DNA of 46,544 nucleotides from Giesbergeria sp. (GTDB lineage: Bacteria > Pseudomonadota > Gammaproteobacteria > Burkholderiales > Burkholderiaceae_C): contig JAKLLE010000026.1 of the NCBI GenBank assembly GCA_023150295.1, positions 1 to 46,544 on the forward strand. The letters run 5' to 3'. Below the pieces are notes generated by a model that did no database searches, was not told the DNA's origin, and saw only the letters and a list, made by a program, of their open reading frames with translations. Numbering within the stretch: the first letter of the stretch is position 1; every line of letters begins with the position of its first letter. Positions 28,169-35,251 of this stretch are shown piece after piece. Both the position numbers and the translations under genes were made by a program.

Positions 28169-28518
28169 GCGGCACCCCCATTCGTGCGGCGGGCCTGCCA
28201 CTGGTGCACCTTGCGGCGGTCGCCTTCGGTCAGGAAATACACGCCAGGGCGGCAGATAAACCCGTCACGGTCAACAAAGTTGATTCGATGGCAAGGCACC
28301 TCAAGGCCACGGCGGCGAAGCTCTGCCACCAGCTCCGGGCCATTGCTGCATCCGGCCTCTTTGTCCAGGCTCTCCCGTGGCATAGGGCGGCGCAGCAGTG
28401 CGGCAATTGCGCGCAGGTGACGGGGGTTGTCGGTGCCTGTAAACTTCGGTGTGTGTTCTTTGGAAAGCCCCTTGTCCGCTGCAACGGTCTGGGGCTTTTT
28501 CTTTGGGGCGGCATTCAT
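28165..28518 (-). CDS. Winged-helix-like island protein
   Basis: A 117-residue protein with a Lys-rich start (MNAAPKKKPQ). Its centre looks like a winged helix-turn-helix: RHLRAIAALLRRPMPRESLDKEAGCSNGPELVAELRRRGLEVPC, followed by the wing-like FVDRDGFICRPGVYFLTEGDRRKV. Similar small proteins occur in betaproteobacterial prophages near replication genes. It starts at the ATGA overlap with the 27-residue ORF and ends with an ATGA overlap with the next gene. Function unknown; DNA binding is plausible. Confidence 0.7.
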   Translation of the reverse strand: MNAAPKKKPQTVAADKGLSKEHTPKFTGTDNPRHLRAIAALLRRPMPRESLDKEAGCSNGPELVAELRRRGLEVPCHRINFVDRDGFICRPGVYFLTEGDRRKVHQWQARRTNGGAA

Positions 28519-28598
28519 GGGCGGCCCCCCTTGCGAAACCAGCGGGAAGGGGCAGCGCACCACAGCGCCAGCAGCAGGCGATTGATAGCGGCGCTCAT
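28515..28598 (-). CDS. 27-residue translationally coupled ORF
   Basis: ATG at 28598, stop 28515-28517; product MSAAINRLLLALWCAAPSRW plus seven residues (FRKGGRP). It fills the gap between two genes and overlaps both neighbours as ATGA. The sequence is a short hydrophobic helix with a basic tail. It may be a small membrane peptide, or only a leader that carries ribosomes to the next gene. Confidence 0.45.
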   Translation of the reverse strand: MSAAINRLLLALWCAAPSRWFRKGGRP

Positions 28599-28771
28599 TC
28601 CGTCGCCTCCATTTCATCGGCGGCGGCCAGCAGCTTTGCAGCCACATCGCGCAGGCCAGCCGGGCCAATGGGCAGGGAAACGGCGGTGCCCTCGCTGGTG
28701 CAGGCGGTCAGCAGGCCAGCGCCAATCGTGATTTCGTGGCCGTCGGGGTGTTGGTAAACGGGGGCGCTCAT
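28595..28771 (-). CDS. Small island protein of unknown function
   Basis: A 58-residue acidic protein (MSAPVYQHPDGHEITIGAG...). Its start overlaps the AlpA-like gene's stop as ATGA, and its stop overlaps the 27-residue ORF as ATGA. An in-frame start at 28813 is rejected because it would lie deep in the upstream gene. No domain is recognised. Confidence 0.65.
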   Translation of the reverse strand: MSAPVYQHPDGHEITIGAGLLTACTSEGTAVSLPIGPAGLRDVAAKLLAAADEMEATE

Positions 28772-29007
28772 GCTGCCACCCCGCAAAGTTGCTTTACTGC
28801 ATGGGTAGGCCAATTAAGGCGGCGGCCAATGCGGATAGGGCGTACAGGCCCCGATTCCTTGCAGGCATACAGCCACGCGGTCTGTTCTGCCAGATTGGTA
28901 TAGAAACAAAATTCCTTTGTGGTCAGGTTCGGCTTAGTTACCTGTTCCAGCGGTGGGAATTCGCTGCGCTTGTTGCCCGGTTCTTTCGAGGCTTGCTGTA
29001 CTGACAT
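28768..29007 (-). CDS. AlpA/excisionase-like helix-turn-helix regulator
   Basis: The 79-residue protein has the MerR/AlpA-type pattern: LTTKEFCFYTNLAEQTAWLYACKESGPVRPIRIGRRLNW, i.e. recognition helix, GxxRPxRIGRRxxW wing and a final helix. AlpA-like proteins regulate integrase or satellite operons or act as excisionases. A good ribosome-binding site (AAAGGTGAAAA) precedes the ATG. A nested inverted repeat lies about 50 bases upstream and is a likely operator. It is the first gene of the coupled small-gene series. Confidence 0.8.
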   Translation of the reverse strand: MSVQQASKEPGNKRSEFPPLEQVTKPNLTTKEFCFYTNLAEQTAWLYACKESGPVRPIRIGRRLNWPTHAVKQLCGVAA

Positions 29008-29054
29008 TTTTCACCTTTCGCCCGCCTTGATTGGCTGGCTGGGGTGAATTGAAA

Positions 29055-29096
29055 ATTCCCGGTATTCCCGGCGCGCCTTCCGGGAACTGCGGGAAT
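29055..29096. promoter_or_regulatory. Nested inverted repeat upstream of the AlpA-like gene
   Basis: Two copies of ATTCCCG face two copies of CGGGAA(T): 7 paired bases, a 3-base internal mismatch, 7 more paired bases and an 8-nt loop. It lies 48 bases before the regulator's ATG and just after the stop of the upstream gene. It could be an operator with four half-sites, or a terminator without a T-run. Confidence 0.6.
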
Positions 29097-29103
29097 CAGG
29101 GCG

Positions 29104-29904
29104 TCATTTTTTCGCCAGTTCGCGCAGTTTTTGCCACTTGTTTTGAACCGTGTGCAAGCTCAACGGCCGGGAAATCTCACGCACAAAGAGGCTTCCACGG
29201 TTGGCACCTTCCCCCCTGTCGAATGGCCCATTCGGCCCGGCTTTTGCCTCCAAGGCACGGTAAAGCTCTTTGCATGTCGCGTATTGCCCGGCCTGCATAA
29301 CTTCCACGATATAGGGGCTTGAAACGTCCCACCATGTGCGGCGCTTCGCTTTGGTGTTTATCGCTGGCGCTGCCTGGGGCTCGGCTTGCGCTGCCTCTGG
29401 TGCGGTGTATTCGTCAGCCAGGGCGTGAACGTCATACCCCATCACGCGGCAATCATCTGTCACGGTTTCAAAATCAGGCTCACCAGCCACCAGCTCGCCT
29501 TTTGTGTAGCGCTGCAAAACACCGTCAACCATCTCGAAACCGTCAAACGTGCGCCAGCTTGCACGGCCAGCGGCGGCCAAATGCTGGCAGGCGGTAAGCG
29601 GCAATGTTGCGATAGCACCAGCGGGAACCCTGTTTTCGTTTTCCTGCCCTCCGTTGCAATAGATGCCACCATCATGTTTTTGCACCTTCGCTGTGCGGTG
29701 AACGATGGCCCTTAGCGTTATCTCGCCACGGCCAGCGGCGCGCAGAAAATCGCCAATGGTGACGGGTTCCCCGGCGTGCTTTGTTGCCATGCTTGCGGCC
29801 TCTGCCAGCGTCAAAACATCGGTGTCAACCATTCGGCCACCAGCCCACGGCGTGCGGGGCGTCAGGCGCTCAAACATGGGCGGGAAATATTGAATCTTGG
29901 ACAT
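29104..29904 (-). CDS. Island protein of unknown function beside the integrase
   Basis: A 266-residue protein. Its first part (DVLTLAEAASMATKHAGEPVTIGDFLRAAGRGEITLRAIVHRT) matches a type I have seen encoded beside integrases in Burkholderiales islands and may bind DNA. A second conserved-looking block is DFETVTDDCRVMGYDVHALADEY, followed by a basic C-terminal region (KRRTWWDVSSPYIVEVMQAGQYATCKELYRALE). Function unknown. It starts 107 bases downstream of the integrase stop, after a strong multi-stem structure. Confidence 0.75.
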   Translation of the reverse strand: MSKIQYFPPMFERLTPRTPWAGGRMVDTDVLTLAEAASMATKHAGEPVTIGDFLRAAGRGEITLRAIVHRTAKVQKHDGGIYCNGGQENENRVPAGAIATLPLTACQHLAAAGRASWRTFDGFEMVDGVLQRYTKGELVAGEPDFETVTDDCRVMGYDVHALADEYTAPEAAQAEPQAAPAINTKAKRRTWWDVSSPYIVEVMQAGQYATCKELYRALEAKAGPNGPFDRGEGANRGSLFVREISRPLSLHTVQNKWQKLRELAKK

Positions 29905-29935
29905 AGCACCCCTTCAAGTGCGGCCCTCATAAGGA

Positions 29936-30000
29936 GCCCCAGCAGGTCGGTGAAGGTGTCCGACTTTTCGGCCCGGTTTCGAAGCGGGCCTAGCTGGGGC
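29936..30000. other. Three-way-junction palindrome between integrase and next gene
   Basis: An 8-bp closing stem (GCCCCAGC / GCTGGGGC) encloses two perfect hairpins: GTCGG-9 nt-CCGAC and GGCCCG-9 nt-CGGGCC, joined by short linkers (AG, TTTTC, TA). All 19 base pairs are Watson-Crick. The structure can form in RNA or in single-stranded DNA of either strand. It starts 12 bases after the integrase stop. It has no long T-run, so it is not a standard terminator. Confidence 0.65.
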
Positions 30001-30011
30001 GAAACTCTGAT

Positions 30012-31337
30012 TTACGCGGCTTGCACCACGCGCAGGGCACCGGGCGCGGCCTTGGCATCAAACACAATCCCGGCCTGTTCCAGTATCCAGGCTTCAATGC
30101 GTTCGTGGTGCACGCGCAGCAGGTCAAGCGGGCGCACGGTGTAATGCTTTTCGGCTGTGGCGCTGGGCTTGTGTCCCATGATTTGCGCCACCACACCTGC
30201 GGGGATTTCCAGCCACTCGGTCAGGCTGCGAAAACTGCGGCGCAGGCCATGCAGGGTCAGGCCCTCGATACCTGCCACCTTGCACGCCTTGTCGTGGGCC
30301 TGGTGCGGCTTGGCAATGGGCTGCGCTGCCTTGCCCGGCTCTCGGTTGGCGCTGGCAAACACCCATTCACTGCGGCGGGGCAGGCTCGCCAGCAAGTGCC
30401 ACACGTAGGGCGTCAGGGGGATTACGCGCTCGCCTTCTACCTTGTCGCGGATGGTCAACCCGCGCCACTGCGGATTGATGTCGTCCCATCGCAGCGCCAG
30501 CACTTCGCCAGGGCGTGCACCCACCAGCAGCAGGGTTTGCAGGTAGGCCGATATGGCGGGGTTGCCAATGCTGCGCACGGCGGCAAACCAGCCGGGCAAT
30601 TGCTCTTTCAGCAGAGCGTCATTCTTCACGCCAGCCTTGCCCAGCGCCTCGCGTGCTTTCCGTGTCTTGGCGGGGTTCACAGCGGGAAGTGCGGGGGCGT
30701 ATTCCGGCTGCTCTGCGCACCAGCTCAAAAACGCCTTGAGGCATCGCCACGCCAGCCGGGCGGCAGTGGGTCGGGTCTGTGCTTCGCGTGCGGCCCAAGC
30801 CTCGATAACGGGCGCGGTCAGGCCACGCAAGGGCAGCGCCAGCAGCGGGTGCAATGGCCCGGCAATGGTCACGCCACGGCCTCGGGTTCCACGCTTGGAA
30901 GGCTCGCCCCCTGCCTTTGCCAACGCCACATGGTCGGCATAGTGCCTATCACCCCAGCGTGGGCGGCGGGCCTCAAGATACACGGCCCACACCTCGCCCA
31001 CGGTAACGGCTTGGACGGCGGCAGCGGCCTGCTTTTCGGCTTGGGCGGCCAGGGCGTCGCGTTTCAAGTCGCGGGGGTCTTTGCCTTCATCAATCAAGCG
31101 TTGCAGTTCGCGTGCCTTGGCTTGCGCGTCTGGAATGCTCCAGGCGGCAGGGCTCCCGATGGTGATGCGCAGGTCTTTGCCTTGGTACACGCTCTGGAAC
31201 ACGTAGGCGGGTTTCCCGGCTGGCGTTGCCCTCAGTCCCAGCCCCGGCGCGGTCGCATCCCACATGAAAGCCTGTTTCTTGTCGGGCGGGCACTTGAACC
31301 CTGAAACCCGGCCAGCGGTGAATGCAATTTTTGCCAT
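30012..31337 (-). CDS. P4-type tyrosine recombinase (integrase)
   Basis: The 441-residue integrase has a DUF4102-like N-terminal arm-binding domain (PGLGLRATPAGKPAYVFQSVYQGKDLRITIG), a core-binding SAM-like domain and the catalytic domain with Arg275 (GARPGE), Lys299, His363-x-x-Arg366 (LHGLRR), His389 (MGHK) and Tyr399 (EKHYT). All catalytic residues are present. It lies at the right end, reading inward, with its promoter region and arm sites next to attR. It should drive integration into the tRNA at 23339. Residues 90-108 are Ala-rich linker. Confidence 0.95.
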   Translation of the reverse strand: MAKIAFTAGRVSGFKCPPDKKQAFMWDATAPGLGLRATPAGKPAYVFQSVYQGKDLRITIGSPAAWSIPDAQAKARELQRLIDEGKDPRDLKRDALAAQAEKQAAAAVQAVTVGEVWAVYLEARRPRWGDRHYADHVALAKAGGEPSKRGTRGRGVTIAGPLHPLLALPLRGLTAPVIEAWAAREAQTRPTAARLAWRCLKAFLSWCAEQPEYAPALPAVNPAKTRKAREALGKAGVKNDALLKEQLPGWFAAVRSIGNPAISAYLQTLLLVGARPGEVLALRWDDINPQWRGLTIRDKVEGERVIPLTPYVWHLLASLPRRSEWVFASANREPGKAAQPIAKPHQAHDKACKVAGIEGLTLHGLRRSFRSLTEWLEIPAGVVAQIMGHKPSATAEKHYTVRPLDLLRVHHERIEAWILEQAGIVFDAKAAPGALRVVQAA

Positions 31338-31354
31338 GTGGTGCCCCTTGCGGT

Positions 31355-31390
31355 CTTACATCGGCCAGGATGTAAGGGCGGATGTAAGAC
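31355..31390 (+). other. Putative integrase arm-type sites, right end
   Basis: CTTACATC at 31355 (inverted) is followed by two direct GATGTAAG copies in a 22-base block at 31369-31390 identical to 23476-23497 near the left end. They overlap the region just upstream of the integrase start, so occupancy could also repress int. Confidence 0.65.
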
Positions 31391-31508
31391 AATTTCCTAA
31401 AATTCAGCGCATTTCAATCAATGAACAAAAGCGGAAAACACGCTTAAGTCATTGATTTACATAGATTGTATCTAGGATAGTCAAGGATGGCAAAAGATAA
31501 TTTACCCT

Positions 31509-31560
31509 GACTCATAATCCGTTGGTGCGGGGTTCGACTCCCCGGGGGCCTACCAAACAC
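31509..31560 (+). other. attR: 52-bp repeat of the tRNA 3' end
   Basis: Exact copy of 23371-23422, comprising the anticodon loop to CCA part of the tRNA plus AAACAC. It has no 5' half and so is not a functional tRNA. The preceding 118 bases (31391-31508) are A/T-rich, contain no gene and probably hold the integrase promoter. Confidence 0.93.
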
Positions 31561-31601
31561 TCGCAATCACAGTCATGGTTGGGGCGCGATTTTCTGGCGC
31601 C

Positions 31602-32597
31602 TCATACGTGCTTGTGCGGCCCGTCTGCTGTGCATACGTGGATTTCAATAGTGGCATGCACGATCTCTTCATGCACCGACAGGCGCTGGCGCACCGTATC
31701 TGGGGTGAGTGTGCGGTCGTGGGTCACCACCGTCAGGGCGCAGGCATAGGCCTGCTGGCCTACGCGCCAGACGTGCAGGTCGGTGACCTGGGTGTCGCCG
31801 TCCTGGGGGCCGGTTTCCACCACCTCCCGGATTTCATCAACTACGGGGTGATCCATCTCGCGGTCCAGCAGTACCTTGGCGGTGTCGGCCAGCAGCCCCT
31901 TGGCCCAGACGGCGACCAGCACGGCACCCACGATGCCCATGAGCGGGTCCATCCACTGCCAGCCCAGCATCCAGCCGCCCAGCAGCGCCGCAATGGCCAG
32001 CACTGAAGTGGCGGCGTCGGCCAGCACGTGCAGGTAGGCGGATTTCAGGTTGAGGTCGTGGTGTGCGTGGTGGTGCGCGCCGTGGTCGTGGCTGTGGTCA
32101 TGGCCGTGTGCATGTCCGTGTGCATGTCCGTGCCCGTGGTGGTGTGCCTTGCCCAGGATCAGCGCGCACACCACGTTGACCGCCAGCCCGAGGATGGCCA
32201 CCACGATGGCTTCCTGGTAGTGGATGGTCTGTGGGGAGAGGATGCGTTCGACCGAGCCGATCACCATCACCAGCGCCACACCGAGCAGGAAGATGGCGCT
32301 GGCAAAGCCGCCCAGGATCTCGATTTTCCAGGTGCCAAAGGCAAAGCGCGGGTCCTTGGCATAGCGGCGCGCGGCGGCGTAGGCCAGGGCAGACAGGCCA
32401 ATGGCGAAAGCGTGGGAGCTCATGTGCCAGCCGTCGGCCAGCAGGGCCATGGAGTTGAACCACCAGCCTGCGGTGATTTCCGCCACCATGGCCACGGCGG
32501 TGATGGCCATGACCACCCGCGTGCCGCGCTCTGCGGCTGCGTTGCCGGTGTCGAAGTGGTGTTCGTGCTGCCAGGGGGAGAGATGGTCAGTGTGCAT
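31602..32597 (-). CDS. dmeF: Cation diffusion facilitator, DmeF type
   Basis: The 331-residue inner-membrane exporter has about six membrane helices with metal-site motifs (LLADGWHMSSHAF in helix 2 and VLADAATSVLAIAALL in helix 5), a long His-rich cytoplasmic loop (roughly residues 150-180, alternating His-Gly/Ala/Asp), and a C-terminal cytoplasmic domain ending CTADGPHKHV. The CDF family exports Co, Ni, Zn or Fe by proton exchange. The His-rich loop and the RcnR-type repressor next to it suggest Co/Ni (DmeF). It follows the repressor by three bases. It lies just outside attR and belongs to the chromosome. Confidence 0.88.
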   Translation of the reverse strand: MHTDHLSPWQHEHHFDTGNAAAERGTRVVMAITAVAMVAEITAGWWFNSMALLADGWHMSSHAFAIGLSALAYAAARRYAKDPRFAFGTWKIEILGGFASAIFLLGVALVMVIGSVERILSPQTIHYQEAIVVAILGLAVNVVCALILGKAHHHGHGHAHGHAHGHDHSHDHGAHHHAHHDLNLKSAYLHVLADAATSVLAIAALLGGWMLGWQWMDPLMGIVGAVLVAVWAKGLLADTAKVLLDREMDHPVVDEIREVVETGPQDGDTQVTDLHVWRVGQQAYACALTVVTHDRTLTPDTVRQRLSVHEEIVHATIEIHVCTADGPHKHV

Positions 32598-32600
32598 GGT

Positions 32601-32879
32601 TCATTTGAGGTAGGAGCGCAGCACCTCGATCAGCTCGTCGGCGCCCTGGGTGCGTTCGGCGGCGCTGGTGATGGCGGGGTCTGCGATGTGCGCGCGCACG
32701 TGTTCTTCCAGCACCACGGTCATCAGGCCGCTGGTGGCGCCGCGCACGGCGGCAATCTGGTGCAGGATTTCGGCGCAGCCCTTTTCGGCTTCGAGCGCGC
32801 GCTCCAGGGCCTGTACCTGGCCCTGTATGCGGCGCACGCGGGCCAGCAGCTTGGCTTTGTCACGGATGGTGTGGCTCAT
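32601..32879 (-). CDS. RcnR/CsoR-family metal-responsive repressor
   Basis: A 92-residue all-helical repressor. MSHTIRDKAKLLARVRRIQGQVQALERALE holds the N-terminal His and basic DNA-binding surface; GCAEILHQIAAVRGA carries the conserved Cys (about residue 35) and the following helix; a later EEHVRAH gives further His ligands. The pattern H-C-H-H fits the Co/Ni-sensing RcnR/DmeR or formaldehyde-sensing FrmR branches. Coupling to a dmeF-type exporter favours a metal sensor. The ATG at 32879 gives the family start. A G-tract operator-like sequence lies upstream. Confidence 0.88.
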   Translation of the reverse strand: MSHTIRDKAKLLARVRRIQGQVQALERALEAEKGCAEILHQIAAVRGATSGLMTVVLEEHVRAHIADPAITSAAERTQGADELIEVLRSYLK

Positions 32880-32893
32880 GGCACGGCATTCTA

Positions 32894-32917
32894 TATGGCA
32901 TAGGGGGGTAGGGTATT
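32894..32917. promoter_or_regulatory. Putative RcnR/CsoR-type operator
   Basis: An uninterrupted G6 tract flanked by A/T half-sites (GCATAGGGGGGTAGGGTAT) lies 15-38 bases upstream of the repressor's ATG. CsoR/RcnR proteins are known to bind G-tract sites flanked by TA-containing inverted repeats. Autoregulation of the repressor-exporter unit is the likely role. Confidence 0.55.
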
Positions 32918-32972
32918 TTTGACAGCGTGCTGCCAATGGTTTGGGCTTGGCCTGGGGGGAGTCCCCGGCCTT

Positions 32973-33446
32973 TCAGTGCCCCCGGTGCCCGGCGTGCTCG
33001 GCAGGCTGGGAGGACTGGGGCTTGGCCAGCGGGGTGAAGCGGGCCTGCAGCGGTGCCTGGCCTGGCAGGGTGACGGACACCACGGCCTTGAGCTGAGGCG
33101 TGAGCGTGTAGCTGCCGGTGCCGTGCAGCACGTTGTCACCGCCGGGTGTCAGCGCGATGGTGGTCTTGCGCTTGCCCGACAGAAAGGTCACGCTGCCCTG
33201 GGCGCCTGCGGTGGGCTGCGCAGCGCCCGCATGGTCGGTCAGGTACACCCGCACCGGCCGCTGTGCCGGGGGTGCGTCGGACGGGGCCAGCACCAGTTCC
33301 AGGTGGTGGGCGCCCGCCATGCGCAGTTGGCCGCCGTGGGGGGCTTGCATGGTGTCCAGGTAGTCGTCGGAATGGGCGCTGGCCGTGCCTGCCCACAGCA
33401 GGCTGGCAAGAAGAACGGCGGTGGCGCGGAGGGTGCGAGGCATCAT
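32973..33446 (-). CDS. Exported protein of unknown function, metal-module neighbour
   Basis: The 157-residue protein has a signal peptide (MMPRTLRATAVLLASLLWAGTASA, cleavage before HSDDYLD). The mature part contains HGGQLRMAGAHHLELVLAP and a C-terminal AEHAGHRGH tail with several histidines. The beta-rich composition and the histidines suggest a periplasmic metal-binding role. It lies upstream of the repressor with the operator region between them. The ATG at 33443 is equally possible. Confidence 0.7.
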   Translation of the reverse strand: MMPRTLRATAVLLASLLWAGTASAHSDDYLDTMQAPHGGQLRMAGAHHLELVLAPSDAPPAQRPVRVYLTDHAGAAQPTAGAQGSVTFLSGKRKTTIALTPGGDNVLHGTGSYTLTPQLKAVVSVTLPGQAPLQARFTPLAKPQSSQPAEHAGHRGH

Positions 33447-33507
33447 GCAGGCTTTCAGGCGGGGCTTGTACGGCCAGGGTACGACCTGGTGGGGGGTAAA
33501 GGGTTCC

Positions 33508-35217
33508 TTATTCCTGCGCGCCTTCCACCACAAACTGCACCTTGCGCTCGCCGCGCCATTCGTTCACGTCCAGGCGCCAGGCCAGCAGGGCGCGTGCGGG
33601 CAGGGGCTCGGTGCGGCCAAACCAGATGCCGTCCACCGGCTCGCCCCGGTGGCGCAGCTTGAGCGAGAGGTGGCGCTCGCCCACCAGGCGCTGGCTGAGG
33701 ATGTCCACTTCTTCGCTGAACACGGGCGGCGCAAAGCCCTGGCCCCAGACCTCGCGCTGCAGCGTGTCCGCCAGGTCGGCGCGGCGCCACTCGGGGGCCA
33801 GGGGGCCGTCGGTCTCCAGGCGGCGTGTGAGGGTGGCGGCGTCCAGCCATTCGCGGGCGACCTGGGCCAGGGCCTGCTCGAAGTCGGCAAAACGTTCGGC
33901 GGGCACGGTGCAGCCCGCGGCCATGGCGTGGCCGCCAAAGCGCAGCAGCACGCCAGGGTGGCGCTTGGCCACGAGGTCCAGGGCGTCGCGCAAATGGAAA
34001 CCCGGGATGGAGCGGCCCGAGCCCTTGAGCTCGTGTTCCTTGCCCGGCGCGCCGCTGGCGGCAAAGACGAAGGTGGGGCGGTGCAGCCGGTCCTTGATGC
34101 GTGAGGCGACGATGCCGACCACGCCTTCGTGGAAGTCCGGGTCGAACACGCTGACGGCGGGCGGGGGCTCGTCCTGCGCGCCAAACAGGTCTTCGGCCAG
34201 CAGCAGGGCCTGCTCGCGCATGCCACCCTCGATCTCGCGGCGTTCGCGGTTGATGGCGTCCAGCTGCTGCGCCAGGTGGTCGGCGCGCGCGGCGTCGTCG
34301 GTGAGCAGGCATTCAATGCCCAGCGTCATGTCGGCCAGGCGCCCGGCGGCGTTGATGCGCGGGCCCAGTGCAAAGCCGAAGTCGAAGGTGGTGGCCAGTG
34401 GGGCCTGGCGCCCGGCCACACGCAGCAGCGCGGCGATGCCGGGGGGCATCTGGCCCGCGCGGATGCGCTTGAGGCCCTGCGCCACCAGGCGGCGGTTGTT
34501 GGAGTCGAGCCGCACCACGTCGGCCACCGTGCCCAGGGCGACCAGGGGCAGCAAGGGTTCCAGGCGCGGCTGCTGGGCGGCGTCGAACACGCCACGCTGG
34601 CGCAGCTCGGCGCGCAGTTGCATGAGCACGTAGAACATCACGCCCACGCCGGCCATGGCCTTGCTCTCGAACGTGCAGCCGGGCTGGTTGGGGTTGACGA
34701 TGGCGTCCGCCTGCGGCAGCTCGGCGCCGGGCAGGTGGTGGTCGGTGACCAGCACCGCCAGGCCCAGCGCCTTGGCCTGGGCCACGCCCTCCACGCTGGC
34801 GATGCCGTTGTCCACGGTGATGAGCAGATCGGCGCCGCGCTCCTTCACGCGCTGGGCGATGGGTGGGGTCAGGCCGTAGCCATCGACCACGCGGTCAGGT
34901 ACCAGGTAGTCCACATGGCGGGCGCCCAGCAGGCGCAAACCGCGCACGGCCACGGCGCAGGCGGTGGCGCCGTCGCAGTCGTAGTCGGCCACGATGCACA
35001 GGCGCTGGTCGCTGGCGATGGCGTCGGCCAGCAACTGGGCGGCCTGCTGCACGCCGCGCAGGCCGCCGGGTGGCAGCAGGCGGGCCAGGCTGTCGTCCAG
35101 CTCGTCGCTGGTGTGCACGCCGCGCGCAGCGTACAGGCGCGCCAGCAGCGGGTGCATACCGGCCTGCTCCAGCGCCCAGGCGGCGCGGGGGGGAATGTCT
35201 CTTGCTATTATTTTCAT
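33508..35217 (-). CDS. recJ: Single-stranded-DNA-specific exonuclease RecJ
   Basis: The 569-residue 5'-3' exonuclease has DHH-family motifs: IVADYDCDGATACAV near residue 95, VDNGIASVEG, VTDHHLPG (DHH) and the C-terminal DHHA1 glycine motif FGGHAMAAGCT, followed by an OB-fold (DGIWFGRTEPL). Length and motifs are normal. The first codons (ATGAAAATAATAGC) coincide with the A/T-rich hairpin of a dispersed repeat. The start codon overlaps the upstream stop. Confidence 0.95.
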   Translation of the reverse strand: MKIIARDIPPRAAWALEQAGMHPLLARLYAARGVHTSDELDDSLARLLPPGGLRGVQQAAQLLADAIASDQRLCIVADYDCDGATACAVAVRGLRLLGARHVDYLVPDRVVDGYGLTPPIAQRVKERGADLLITVDNGIASVEGVAQAKALGLAVLVTDHHLPGAELPQADAIVNPNQPGCTFESKAMAGVGVMFYVLMQLRAELRQRGVFDAAQQPRLEPLLPLVALGTVADVVRLDSNNRRLVAQGLKRIRAGQMPPGIAALLRVAGRQAPLATTFDFGFALGPRINAAGRLADMTLGIECLLTDDAARADHLAQQLDAINRERREIEGGMREQALLLAEDLFGAQDEPPPAVSVFDPDFHEGVVGIVASRIKDRLHRPTFVFAASGAPGKEHELKGSGRSIPGFHLRDALDLVAKRHPGVLLRFGGHAMAAGCTVPAERFADFEQALAQVAREWLDAATLTRRLETDGPLAPEWRRADLADTLQREVWGQGFAPPVFSEEVDILSQRLVGERHLSLKLRHRGEPVDGIWFGRTEPLPARALLAWRLDVNEWRGERKVQFVVEGAQE

Positions 35218-35251
35218 AGCTTCTCGCGCACGTCAGCAAAGCGCTGGGGCC
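35204..35251. repeat. Dispersed bipartite hairpin repeat, copy 4, inside coding sequence
   Basis: GCTATTATTTTCATAGC followed by a GCGC...GCGC segment and GGGGCC is copy 1 in reverse orientation. Unlike the other copies it lies across the recJ start codon and the last codons of the upstream gene, supplying both ATG and stop. Confidence 0.65.

Noticed and set aside
31509-31555. A second tRNA gene at the right end of the island
   Set aside because: Only the 3' part from the anticodon loop on is present; it is the att repeat.
32060-32150. Short tandem repeat/CRISPR-like appearance of GTGCATGTCCGT units
   Set aside because: It encodes the His-rich loop of the DmeF-type exporter; no spacer-repeat structure. 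No CRISPR array was seen anywhere in the window.
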